28,090 bases of DNA from a virus. The notes under the pieces are model-generated. The model saw nothing but the letters and a program-made list of their open reading frames with translations. It was not told the DNA's origin and did not search any database. This document shows, piece by piece, positions 9,801 through 15,742 of the stretch (its first letter is position 1; every line of letters begins with the position of its first letter). Location of the stretch: IMG/VR virus record IMGVR_UViG_3300030333_000717, positions 8,243-36,332 of that record. One strand, written 5' to 3'. The position numbers were made by a program, and so were the translations under genes.

Positions 9801-10078
9801 AGCGAAACATTCAGGAACGAAGAACAAAACTTTTGGATAATTTGTACCAAGCAGAGAGAGAACGTGATAGCGATGGACAGCGAGAAGTAAGGGAGGAGAT
9901 TAAGGAGTTTAACAAGAGACATAGAAACTACAGAATTACTCCAAGGACAATAGCGCGATCTTTAGGTCAACACAGACGCACTACAAGAGAAGTGGCAGAT
10001 ACAGGCGGGGTTACTTACTCCAGACGTAATAGACAATCAGTAATCCGCAGAAATTTTGAAGCTTTGGGTATAGAGTAA
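3815..10078 (+). CDS. giant polyvalent virion protein: HEAGH metallopeptidase-like and LPD38-like regions
   Basis: At 2087 residues this is the largest gene here; an AGGGAAAC ribosome site precedes the ATG. Residues about 70-300 are Gly/Ala-rich and hydrophobic with helices. Residues 300-560 are disordered, with Pro-Ala-Glu-Gln repeats, a Lys-Gly run and four QxxLFD/QGxLDL motifs (near 325, 347, 409, 478). Residues 965-969 read HEAGH, a zincin HExxH motif, followed near 1010 by DEFVAEAQSNPRF, as in peptidase domains of large polyvalent proteins. Near 1356 is EPYFPLYRHGKHW. Residues about 1550-1900 look like the LPD38 region, with a hydrophobic helix near 1815-1840. The last 100 residues are basic. 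By family knowledge such proteins travel in the virion and can enter the host with DNA. Ejection and peptidase activity are inference. Confidence 0.7.
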   Translation: MPYAKVPLDNGESIQFYVPQGMSPEQATSIAPTMWQYQQQGIDIMAPPPPPEKTIFGFGEKGAGRAGEIPKGIASGGIGLLGLGAEGIATLLSDALDADPDNQEAFVDLIRAGTETLQSPFAAKYGYEDSLTRKLSEGLGSTLPFLASGFGGLGALAKGTALAGSAGAGAAAQRARDAGATQEQIQQAALRGLPVGLSEIAMPFGAAKVVKALRTQAKAGEEVAQTALRRIGRIASAGTGEGAQEAAAEIAQNMIAQDLYDPETGTFAGTGESFGIGAGVGGIIQGLLELAIPGRTRTPSVSGTDVDTDAPEGGTPPVASPTEQQDLFDDLPAGATPTTPTGTIQEQLGLFDAPSAEELQQQYPAAFSIPLEELKKERTTLESLNIPDEATYDAIVAARTQRATSDPAQGTLDLTPAEQPAEQPAEQPAAKPKDKGKGKGKGSAIRLDDDGNVIRVDGKEVAEPLTAGAKVLNEGPQQGALDLETTDTTTDKTVRRASIFGQQPTIKKDDTDAGMSLTDGTERISVIEDAARQYESVDTSEEVVEDQTVIDQRKAAKKRDEEARERRDAAIKAEEAVDPKSLPEDPQTNLYEEFNEEAKRGEEKFGKWRSNIDTEALPIAEKDISNPIIVGYQNSKPPKRSKDTGRFEVAKSPTPEQGARAYFRNYKNPASAIRAIAGDVALDRKTKIKPRGVFSRKQIETMGATARLKHAKAAEKFIRDNLSAPTIEALDAQIEDAARQYQSAESRKRRVTPQTKKDTIANRKKLAAAKKDTDRQLTEADKKEKKETKAGKMSRIAQAIQKGNFQDAVLLGAKSSDPTVSLSNLGRKQQGRVWDQLLNDNPETTDILELENLDEVSNEEIDEIVGVLGGSELALPKNAVIASTLEVATPVKNAIKAGDIKKVYELLSESSNPLIARTAKAVLENIGTTKIRFGKRQGLAGYFDPTNNTITIDPDIDVNSHVLLHEAGHAITSHVIANEPLNPAVRQLQKAYEYAKSELTSAYGSESLDEFVAEAQSNPRFRSELNLLPYKSTKGRMVTVWEAVKRAFQNIWNRLLGRPLVEKPTNTSNIDQLIEAIISPAPASRAAPILAMDVNAQLRQLGAQSRTGYLSKEGYKKSIDVTKKWLKEDATPSATRKAQAILPLNALADLYTEELPSGWSLFRTIQEKVGARSKILAEIKDTGASLAKKIKRGTKRADILNDLVIRTTMSKTDPSKDRTTYSDYWAYWEENTGKKRDSGAVIYKAKEKHFTSAEARNDWVSKNLDGKQNVRGVQKRNKNVEKLKEWDEFQKLWNSKEFGQEGRDAYIELRDAYASIYDRLMDTVDDRLQEFDIDSKLRKTISDKIFEKLKNKERIEPYFPLYRHGKHWLTFKLKGDAEPYKMLFDRAVTRQGFVWELENNPEFKDKVDLSTVTTSDQESSYTKSVENMQTGAAFDILQNLKSQKAPQEIQDSIMEIMLDSMPETNVLQMFRSRAEVLGPEADAIGVYNKRMPAFAQQIVNLEYEIPLEKVNRKLAQEADDSKDDSVRAVYKENFQPYIAFANNPNINDVTKWTKSLVFGGTLGMNVSSVVANSTNLGTVVYPVLSGKYGVKETSAAMADAFALYFGSPTRRKRVGVGAKELDMDVWDGWNLTNWDFSKDADGKYNDPNLPDKYKHLEVLVEVLERQGQANRSTIGEMTDQENPARGGMQLFNFAMGAMFHQGERANRQITAISSFNLQLDKKLKELKKKGITKLRKKDLYEAAYKAIEEVEFTNSGAMIETAPKVAQSNLGSIALMYKRFGISMYYLQARTAYQALKRANSPEEKRLARNQLYGLFGASALFAGVQGIPMFGAGMFLWNLFLDDEEDDAETKTARFLGEGMYSGPLNAIFNIDIAPRIGMNNLLYRNRPNELSTLTEKIIEFAGGPAVGVAYGKIIQGGELVADGEVWRGTERMLPAFASGWMKSYRYATEGARTLRGDPITEAIDLRAIIGQWTGFSPASYTKQLELNAVEKRKERNIQERRTKLLDNLYQAERERDSDGQREVREEIKEFNKRHRNYRITPRTIARSLGQHRRTTREVADTGGVTYSRRNRQSVIRRNFEALGIE
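5060..5140 (+). repeat. two short in-frame tandem repeats (Pro-Ala-Glu-Gln, then Lys-Gly)
   Basis: CCTGCTGAACAA is repeated three times at 5060-5095, with a partial fourth copy to 5104. About 12 bases later GGTAAA-type units repeat to 5140. They encode a Pro/Ala/Glu/Gln linker and then a basic Lys-Gly run, separating the N-terminal hydrophobic part of the giant protein from its later domains. Confidence 0.85.
5393..5423 (+). repeat. dispersed 31-bp repeat, copy 1
   Basis: This segment matches 6014-6044 at 28 of 31 bases. It encodes IEDAARQYES (residues 527-536) of the giant protein, and the second copy encodes IEDAARQYQS (734-743). The flanks do not match, so only the short motif is duplicated. 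Confidence 0.75.
6014..6044 (+). repeat. dispersed 31-bp repeat, copy 2
   Basis: This is the second copy of the motif at 5393-5423, in the same reading frame and 621 bases downstream. It is followed by a very basic stretch (ESRKRRVTPQTKKD). Confidence 0.75.
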
Positions 10079-10276
10079 ATGAATGAAATTGCCACAGGCC
10101 CAGTAGCCGCAGTGCCTTTAGTGACCACTCATGTAGATCGCAGTAGAGAGGTTGTTCCTGTTCCTACCACAGATCAAACTAAAGTTGTCGAACGTGTAAC
10201 CGTCATAGATACATACGATTGGAGAGGGGCTAAGTCCTCTGTCAGTAAAGAGCATACTGTTAGTTGGTTGGTATAA
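10079..10276 (+). CDS. small protein of unknown function at end of virion operon
   Basis: This 65-residue frame begins with an ATG directly after the stop of the giant protein (TAAATG) and ends just before the intergenic hairpin. It is rich in Val and Thr, with no cysteine, membrane segment or known motif. The tight junction and lack of any competing gene support it being real. It would be the last gene of the rightward virion transcript. I do not recognise a family. Confidence 0.5.
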   Translation: MNEIATGPVAAVPLVTTHVDRSREVVPVPTTDQTKVVERVTVIDTYDWRGAKSSVSKEHTVSWLV

Positions 10277-10278
10277 TT

Positions 10279-10301
10279 AAAAACCCCCACCGAAGTGGGG
10301 G
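10279..10301 (-). terminator. intrinsic terminator for the leftward (minus-strand) transcript
   Basis: A perfect 7-bp GC-rich stem, CCCCCAC-CGAA-GTGGGGG (10284-10301), has a 4-base loop. On the plus strand it is preceded by AAAAA (10279-10283), so on the minus strand the stem is followed by TTTTT. It therefore fits a rho-independent terminator for the long replication transcript ending after the 72-residue gene. On the plus strand no T-run follows it, so stopping the virion transcript here would be less efficient. Confidence 0.8.
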
Positions 10302-10306
10302 CGCTC

Positions 10307-10319
10307 ACCGACCAAGGAG
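10307..10319 (+). promoter_or_regulatory. leader box copy A (orphan, plus strand)
   Basis: ACCGACCAAGGAG matches the leader box found before four minus-strand genes, but here it lies on the plus strand just after the terminator hairpin and has no convincing gene downstream. A GTG nearby opens only a few codons. It may be chance or a remnant. Confidence 0.35.
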
Positions 10320-10344
10320 AGTGGATACTACGGTATAGATTTTA

Positions 10345-10563
10345 TCACACTACCCGCCATATACGAATACCATACTTACCTGATTCAATAGTTATTCTAC
10401 TTACCACTTCGTGTTTTCCTAACTTAGTTACTTCTAAAACTTGTGCGTATGCTTCCTTGGTGTTTATACAGGGGATGAACACAGAAGTTCCTGATAAAAA
10501 CTTATCCCAATCAACGACCATACGTACCCCATCAGGGGATAAATCAGAAAAGCGTATCCGCAT
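10345..10563 (-). CDS. conserved small phage protein of unknown function
   Basis: This 72-residue protein is the last gene of the leftward transcript. Its ATG lies 20 bases inside the end of the primase-helicase gene, with an AGAAG-type ribosome site. The sequence has an Asp-Trp-Asp start (VVDWDKF), a central hydrophobic segment (TSVFIPCINTKEAYAQV) and an Ile-Arg-Ile-Trp end. This pattern (DWd.f..g.SvFiPc..t..a...v and a G.rIWR ending) resembles a small protein found in several marine phages, where its role is unknown. The overlap and family-like pattern make it likely real. An RNA- or DNA-binding role is possible but nothing here shows it. Confidence 0.65.
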   Translation of the reverse strand: MRIRFSDLSPDGVRMVVDWDKFLSGTSVFIPCINTKEAYAQVLEVTKLGKHEVVSRITIESGKYGIRIWRVV

Positions 10564-13444
10564 CTTCTTCTATAGATAACATGTCTTGTTGGGCTTCTGC
10601 TTGGTCGTTAAGGTGTGCATCTTCCCAGTTGATCGAAAGTACTGTAATAGGGGGTAGGGTTATAGTAGTGCCTTTACCCATGCGTATCTTCTCCTTCTTG
10701 CCGTTAAGTTCATTAGTGGCAAGCTCAACCATAGCGTTATAGTTAAGCTGCTGTTGAACACACCAGTGTTTAAAAGGCTTGACCATCAGATACAACCGCC
10801 CTACATCGTATTCGTGTCTGGCTACCCAGTTATAGGTAGGCATTTGTTCTGCCGTAAGGAGCATATTTAAACCATCTTCTCCCTTACGAGCATCATCTGT
10901 GCTCTTTATGCGTAGTACCCCTCTTATGTTCTCACTGTAGTACTGAGCGATAATCTCCGTAATACTAATGTCCATCTCTTTCATGTCTAACCTAAGCCCC
11001 CTGAGTCTGCCTATTGTCCATTTGAGTAAGTTATTTACGTCCCAATCAATAAGCCCTAAGTGTTTGGCAATCCGTACACCTGTAATGACCGCTCCAGTTT
11101 TTGCTGCCCATATGCGGTTTTGAGGGGTGAGATTAGCTTCCCGAATAATCTTATCCGTAGTTCGCTCCAGTAAAGTTTTTACTTCCGTCTTATGTTGGAG
11201 AACGTACTGAATATACATTATCCCTGCGTGACCATAGTTTTCGGCTAGGTTCTCGTTTAACTCGCGTGCAGCTATAGCTTCCTCGGAAGAGAACAGTAAC
11301 TGAGGTGTACGCTGTTCCAGTACCCTTTGTGTCTCTCCCTTGGGTTGAGCTTTAACAGAACTAATCTTTTCTAATAAACTGGAGTTGCCTGAAGTTCCTA
11401 TAAGAAGGCTCCATTCTTCCCCTCTATACCGTTCTTGGTTGTTTCTCGTAGTCTGCCGATTACGTTGTTTCCCTGCTGTTACCCTGTATACAAAGTCACT
11501 CATAGGTTTGGCGGGTACGTTAGTAATCTCATCCACATACACAGGTAAGTTTTTGTACACTTCTGCTCGGTTCCACATAGAGTTAGTAGTATCGTCTCCA
11601 TCCAACACGAGCTTTTTATGGTTACCCCATACTGTAGCACCACCCCACTGTCCTGTAGTCTTACCGAATCCTGAGTCACCGCTAGTTATATGGTATATAC
11701 CCCCTGCAATGTTAGGAACAAACTCCATTAGGGGTGCGCCAAAGGCTAACCCAAACATAAATTGATGTACTTCAAACTTAGGTTTGTTATAAAACTCTGT
11801 AATTTTCTTCCACCCTTCCAATGTGCCTTTAGGTTCAAAGAAGTTAAAGTATTGGGCTGTTGCTGTAGATGGGGGGTTTTCTTTGATGCTATCAGCAAAG
11901 ATTTCTTTGTCTCCCACCACAAAAGATTTATGGTCAGAAGTCCATCCGAATTGAGTTTTAGCAGGGATTTCATCGTGAGTTTCAATAAGTTGCCTCACCC
12001 ATTTTGCTACGTATCTCATAAGCCTATCCACTTCAGTGGGCAATAAGAATATGTCATTCATACCCATTTCTTTACGGAACTCTTCTTTAGAAGATAATGA
12101 TGTGCCTACTATCGCAAACTCTCGTACACCTTCTCTTATAGTGTGATGTTTAAATACATATGTTGGCCCTTTTACAGGGTCGCGTAAACGTTTCACCAAG
12201 TACAAGTCTTGGCGATATATCTGTTCTTCTACAGGGTCACCCTCTTTATCCTTCTTTCTTATGTATACACCCCCTCTAGCTCCCCTAAAATAAGGATGTG
12301 GGTACTTTGGTATAACGTGTTTCTCTACGTTAGTTAAACCTGACGGACTCGAAACCTCGTCTGTGTCGTCCTCAAGAGAGGGAGTCTCAGCGTATACAAT
12401 GTTATCTTCTTCAGTGGCTTCTCGAATCTCCATACCTAATACGATAGGAGATTTTATTTTCCCTTTGTATCTACAGCCTTCGCAGAGACTTGGGTTGTTG
12501 GCTTCAAAAGTTTCACATAAATGTGGGTAGTCAAGAGACTCTACTACCTTTTCTGTTTCTTCGTATGAATAGTCAGGGTAGTTCTCTGAAATAGCATGTA
12601 CCGCTTCTTTGCCTTCCTTACACCGTTTTGCTATGGATAAAGTACTTACCCACTCAGGATAAGATAAGGTAGAGGCATTCTCGATAGCGTTCTTTATCTG
12701 ATTGCATCCTCTCCCTTGGCCTGTCTTTTCTAGTATCTTTCCAAAACTTTTGTTGTATGTGCTCTCAAACGCTTCTATACGTTCCTTATCTTCAGCTAGT
12801 AATTTCTTATCCTTGTTCACGCTAATGATAGGTACACCCCCAAGCTTTTCGGCAAACACTTCTAAAGAAGTGATCCCGTTTAAAGGGCCACATAAATGTA
12901 CATCGGCAGGAGGAGTAGCTTTAAAGTTATGAGTATACGGTACTCTAAGTATTCGGGCAGCGTCTGCTGTAACAACAGGGTCAGCGTGCAATCCATGTTT
13001 GGCACACGCGCCTTTTAATCGTTCAGCTACAGGCATCCACTCACTAGAAGTACACTCTTTATCTAAAGCCCAATAGACATGCAGCCCTCTGCCAGAATTA
13101 ACTACCGCAGTAGGTTTTGGTAAGTCATAAAACTCACAAAATGCCCGCAATGCTTCAGCAGCTTCTGTTTGTGTGGGGTATGGCTTACCTTCCCCACAGT
13201 CTAAATCTAAAAAGAAAGACTTCAGAAAAGAAGAGTGTTCCGCCCTTCGTGAGTGTTTGTTGAACGTACTTAAAGCAAAGTACGTATCATATCCTTCTTG
13301 GTCAAAGTTAAGTGCCGAATCAACTACCGAATCTATAGTGTCATAAAATTTTTGAACTGTTACGTTGTCTTTAGTTCGTATACCTAATACACAATAAAAC
13401 CCTTGGTCACTCAGCACCGTACTTAGAAACTTTTTAGTTTCCAT
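10544..13444 (-). CDS. primase-helicase: AEP-like primase region plus DUF927-type ATPase
   Basis: This 966-residue protein joins two replication functions. Residues about 70-170 look like an archaeo-eukaryotic-type primase: FFLDLDCG (Asp80, Asp82), SGRGLHVYW (Ser117-His122), and RILRVPYTHN near 164-173. Around 308-324, H-x-C and C-x2-C followed by GKIKSPIVLG resemble a zinc-binding link. The helicase part has Walker A GDSGFGKT (589-596), Walker B VYVDE (635-639) and a DUF927-like polar segment after it. The likely role is priming and unwinding at the phage fork; no separate DnaB-like helicase is visible in the window. It starts at ATG with AAGGGG upstream and follows the ssDNA-binding gene. 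Primer synthesis itself is inferred from motifs. Confidence 0.82.
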   Translation of the reverse strand: METKKFLSTVLSDQGFYCVLGIRTKDNVTVQKFYDTIDSVVDSALNFDQEGYDTYFALSTFNKHSRRAEHSSFLKSFFLDLDCGEGKPYPTQTEAAEALRAFCEFYDLPKPTAVVNSGRGLHVYWALDKECTSSEWMPVAERLKGACAKHGLHADPVVTADAARILRVPYTHNFKATPPADVHLCGPLNGITSLEVFAEKLGGVPIISVNKDKKLLAEDKERIEAFESTYNKSFGKILEKTGQGRGCNQIKNAIENASTLSYPEWVSTLSIAKRCKEGKEAVHAISENYPDYSYEETEKVVESLDYPHLCETFEANNPSLCEGCRYKGKIKSPIVLGMEIREATEEDNIVYAETPSLEDDTDEVSSPSGLTNVEKHVIPKYPHPYFRGARGGVYIRKKDKEGDPVEEQIYRQDLYLVKRLRDPVKGPTYVFKHHTIREGVREFAIVGTSLSSKEEFRKEMGMNDIFLLPTEVDRLMRYVAKWVRQLIETHDEIPAKTQFGWTSDHKSFVVGDKEIFADSIKENPPSTATAQYFNFFEPKGTLEGWKKITEFYNKPKFEVHQFMFGLAFGAPLMEFVPNIAGGIYHITSGDSGFGKTTGQWGGATVWGNHKKLVLDGDDTTNSMWNRAEVYKNLPVYVDEITNVPAKPMSDFVYRVTAGKQRNRQTTRNNQERYRGEEWSLLIGTSGNSSLLEKISSVKAQPKGETQRVLEQRTPQLLFSSEEAIAARELNENLAENYGHAGIMYIQYVLQHKTEVKTLLERTTDKIIREANLTPQNRIWAAKTGAVITGVRIAKHLGLIDWDVNNLLKWTIGRLRGLRLDMKEMDISITEIIAQYYSENIRGVLRIKSTDDARKGEDGLNMLLTAEQMPTYNWVARHEYDVGRLYLMVKPFKHWCVQQQLNYNAMVELATNELNGKKEKIRMGKGTTITLPPITVLSINWEDAHLNDQAEAQQDMLSIEEDADTLF

Positions 13445-13457
13445 AGTATCCCCTTAG

Positions 13458-13489
13458 GTGTAAGTGCAAGGTTTCCCTCACACTTACAC
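13458..13489 (-). promoter_or_regulatory. inverted repeat in the leader of the primase-helicase gene
   Basis: Nine-base arms, GTGTAAGTG (13458-13466) and CACTTACAC (13481-13489), flank a 14-base loop. On the minus strand the hairpin ends 2-3 bases before the AAGGGG ribosome site of the primase-helicase. No T-run follows, so it does not look like a terminator. It could modulate translation or bind a protein. Confidence 0.5.
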
Positions 13490-13505
13490 GGTGCATTACT
13501 TATTG

Positions 13506-14252
13506 TTATTCATCGTCCCATTTATCTAAGAGGTTAGTAACTTCCTTAGCCTCTGGTGTAGCAGGGATGATGTCTGCCTTAGGGGTTTTGACCTTAGGTT
13601 CGGCAAATAGTTCATCTGCATCATCTTCTGGTGGTTTAGCAGGTGTAGGTGTTGGAGCAGCCCCATTAGTCACGGGGGCAGCAGAAAAACCATCTGCGTT
13701 TACAAACCCTTCTGTAGCTTCAAAAGGTGAGGAAGAAACCATTTCCGCAAGGTCAATTACCTGTACGGAACGTAACCGTAAGGTTACACCTGTAGCTTTA
13801 GATGAAGGAACTTTATAAGGGATTACGGCTACGGCAATATTTACCGTACTGCCTGTAGTTAATTGAAATCCCTCAGGAAGTTTGTTTACCTTAGCATCGA
13901 ACTGGTCAGGTGCTTTAGTAGGAACACTATCGTATGCTGCCTTAATAGAAGCTTTGCCTACGAAAGTACCGTCCTCTTGCTCCTTAAACGGTTGATCTAA
14001 CTTCTCGTTCCAATCAGCATCACGCTTAGGTGAATTTTTATATTCGGTATTCATAACCTTATATAAATCTTTAGCTTGGTCTGGAGTCATTACAAAATCA
14101 ACTTGGTATGCAGCACCATCGTCTGTCGCTGCACAAGGAACGCTCTTTCCTTTTTCCCCTGCTGATGTATCAAACCTATATGGTCTATCCATTTTAGGAT
14201 AACGTGCTTTCACATTATTAATTATGTGAAACTTATTCTGGTTATTAGCCAT
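13506..14252 (-). CDS. putative single-stranded DNA-binding protein
   Basis: This 248-residue protein has an N-terminal globular half rich in beta-type sequence (KFHIINNVKARYPKMDRPYRFD; VNIAVAVIPYKV; VTLRLRSVQVIDLA) and a long disordered C-terminal third, Pro/Ala-rich and ending acidic (LLDKWDDE). That layout, an OB-like core plus an acidic tail, fits phage ssDNA-binding proteins of the DUF2815/gp2.5 kind. It sits between a zinc-cysteine protein and the primase-helicase, as expected for a replication protein. Its ATG overlaps the upstream stop region by 8 bases, with GAGG upstream. DNA binding is inferred from layout and context, not from a diagnostic motif. Confidence 0.6.
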   Translation of the reverse strand: MANNQNKFHIINNVKARYPKMDRPYRFDTSAGEKGKSVPCAATDDGAAYQVDFVMTPDQAKDLYKVMNTEYKNSPKRDADWNEKLDQPFKEQEDGTFVGKASIKAAYDSVPTKAPDQFDAKVNKLPEGFQLTTGSTVNIAVAVIPYKVPSSKATGVTLRLRSVQVIDLAEMVSSSPFEATEGFVNADGFSAAPVTNGAAPTPTPAKPPEDDADELFAEPKVKTPKADIIPATPEAKEVTNLLDKWDDE

Positions 14253-15012
14253 TGTTTAAGTCCTCATTGTTTGCATAAATAAACCCTTCCTGTACTGCAA
14301 AGGGAGATTTAGATTTACTAGATAATAAAAGTGCTGACTGTGTGGATGGGTCATCTTTAAGTTGCACAGCTACTGCTAGTTCTTCTTCGGTCAAAGGCCG
14401 AACTGGGTTAAACACAAGCCTTGGTAAATTACTAGACTTATCAAAACTTATGTTGGTAACTACCGAAACTAACGGGGCGCTATTGGCGTTAAGATGTTTT
14501 AAGTATGCTTGCATACACATCTTATGTGGGTCTTTTCCAAACACACTTGTAGCGGGTAATTGTAGTTGATAAACCTTAGGGGTAAACCCTTCTTCCTCTA
14601 CAAAACAAAACGCTATTCGTTGATGGAATCTACAAGCCCTGCTGTTACCTTCGCCTGACCCCTTTATATTTTTCTCGCATGTCAGACAGTTATTACTTTG
14701 CTTCTCACCTACCTCTTCATCAGGTCGAGAGTTGCGTGTATCACTAGACCAACATACAGGTTTAGTGTGAGCCTCAGGGTTATATGTATTAGGATAGTAG
14801 GTTCGAGAAACAGGAGCCGCAGTAAGGATTACTCCTTCTACTACAGTACCTTTAATGTTAGAACTTTCTTCTTCTATACACGTAAACACACCATCTCGAA
14901 TACTAATACGATTCGTAAATTCAGGTGTTACCTCAGGCGGTTTGCTTTTTAAACGGGAAATTAACCCTTGATAAAGAGGGTTTAGCTCCTTTTCATTTCC
15001 TTCTTCATCCAT
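14245..15012 (-). CDS. conserved phage protein with zinc-type cysteine cluster, replication block
   Basis: This 255-residue protein has Cys87, Cys109, Cys112 and Cys127 (PVCWSSD, NNCLTCEKN, SRACRFH). They could form a zinc site, with His130 nearby. The spacing and the CLTCEKNIKGSG pattern resemble a family found beside ssDNA-binding proteins in several phages. The rest is beta-rich with an acidic N-terminus. It starts 2 bases after the stop of the HTH gene and overlaps the start of the ssDNA-binding-like gene by 8 bases, so the genes are likely coupled. A role in DNA binding or recombination is inferred from neighbours; I cannot name a function. Confidence 0.55.
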   Translation of the reverse strand: MDEEGNEKELNPLYQGLISRLKSKPPEVTPEFTNRISIRDGVFTCIEEESSNIKGTVVEGVILTAAPVSRTYYPNTYNPEAHTKPVCWSSDTRNSRPDEEVGEKQSNNCLTCEKNIKGSGEGNSRACRFHQRIAFCFVEEEGFTPKVYQLQLPATSVFGKDPHKMCMQAYLKHLNANSAPLVSVVTNISFDKSSNLPRLVFNPVRPLTEEELAVAVQLKDDPSTQSALLLSSKSKSPFAVQEGFIYANNEDLNNG

Positions 15013-15014
15013 GT

Positions 15015-15281
15015 CTATTCGTCTTCGTAGTATTCAGAAAATAAATCTAGTTGCTGTGCTGCTTCTTCACTTGGCTTGGGGATAATATCTGGTTCGATCT
15101 TCCCATTCTTTAGCCCTGAAATAACTTCAGCGATACAGAAACGATATGTATTACCTACTTTTATGTAGCTCTCTTTAGGTATCACCCCACTCCGCACCCA
15201 ACTTCGTACAGTAGTTACGGCTAAAGAAAGATGCCCTGCTAGTGTTTCTATCGGTACATATTTGTCTTCACACACATTCAC
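15015..15281 (-). CDS. MerR/excisionase-type HTH protein with C-terminal QLDLF clamp-binding motif
   Basis: This 88-residue protein has a winged-helix excisionase/MerR-like core at residues 8-58: YVPIETLAGHLSLAVTTVRSW, then GVIPKESYIKVGNTYRF. That is the HTH_17 pattern, in which the second helix reads bases and the wing follows. After a short linker the tail holds QLDLF at 77-81, matching the consensus QL(S/D)LF by which bacterial proteins bind the DNA polymerase III sliding clamp. Its start overlaps the upstream stop (ATGA). No integrase is visible, so a lysogeny excisionase role is unlikely; a regulator or replication-accessory protein fits better. HTH assignment is firm; clamp binding is a motif-based inference. 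Confidence 0.75.
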   Translation of the reverse strand: MNVCEDKYVPIETLAGHLSLAVTTVRSWVRSGVIPKESYIKVGNTYRFCIAEVISGLKNGKIEPDIIPKPSEEAAQQLDLFSEYYEDE

Positions 15282-15685
15282 TTTTTTGCTCTCCTTACAG
15301 TTACCGTGTACTGGCTATCACAGCGTAACCCTGCGGGTAAAACCTCAGGATTATCTTCTAAAAATTGTCTCATGTTGCCTTGATGAATCCGTTTCTCTAA
15401 CAATTCAGGAACTCCGTGTTCCATTATGACTTTATTAAGAGCAGACCAATCCGTAGTAGTGTAGCGTCTACGCTCTTGGCGGTAGAACTGATGACCGTCC
15501 ATAGTAGTGCCACTCTTACTGCCACTATTAACTAAATGCTGTTGTATGATTGCATCTAGTTGATCTAAATCCTCGTTAAGAGCTTCCTCTTCTTCTTTGA
15601 AACGTTGAGATAGCTCACGTTTTGCTTCGCGTACCTTTACATACATACGCACTGCCTTATCGACAGGTATATCATTTGCTTCCAT
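15278..15685 (-). CDS. conserved helical phage protein, Gp157-like in layout
   Basis: This 135-residue protein has a charged N-terminal coiled-coil (residues about 10-52: VRMYVKVREAKRELSQRF, then EEEALNEDLDQLDAIIQQHL), a short beta part (SGTTMDGHQFYRQERRRYTT) and an Asp-Trp-led helix (TDWSALNKVIMEHG). A helical arm followed by 'G..fy......' strands and 'Dw......' recalls small phage proteins near nuclease, ssDNA-binding and helicase genes, some called Gp157-like. Ribosome site GGGAG lies 7 bases before the ATG. A sigma70-like promoter sits just upstream, so this may be the first gene of a sub-operon. No catalytic motif is visible. Confidence 0.6.
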   Translation of the reverse strand: MEANDIPVDKAVRMYVKVREAKRELSQRFKEEEEALNEDLDQLDAIIQQHLVNSGSKSGTTMDGHQFYRQERRRYTTTDWSALNKVIMEHGVPELLEKRIHQGNMRQFLEDNPEVLPAGLRCDSQYTVTVRRAKK

Positions 15686-15713
15686 ATTACACTCCCACTG
15701 TGTTAAGAAGCTG

Positions 15714-15742
15714 AGTATAGTGCTATATTATTTGTTATTCAA
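15714..15742 (-). promoter_or_regulatory. sigma70-like promoter for the HTH/SSB/primase sub-operon
   Basis: On the minus strand, TTGAAT (15742-15737) and TATACT (15719-15714) are separated by exactly 17 bases of A/T-rich DNA. They match the -35 consensus at 4 of 6 and the -10 at 5 of 6. The site overlaps the end of the SNF2 helicase gene and lies about 30 bases before the 135-residue gene. It could drive that gene through the primase-helicase. It is supported by consensus only. Confidence 0.45.

Noticed and set aside
10295-10579. 94-codon plus-strand frame after the terminator
   Set aside because: It starts inside the hairpin with GTG and lies opposite the better-supported 72-residue gene. 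It looks like a shadow frame.
15015-15281. Excisionase of a lysogeny system
   Set aside because: The fold resembles excisionases, but no integrase, attachment site or repressor gene is visible, and the gene sits inside a replication operon.
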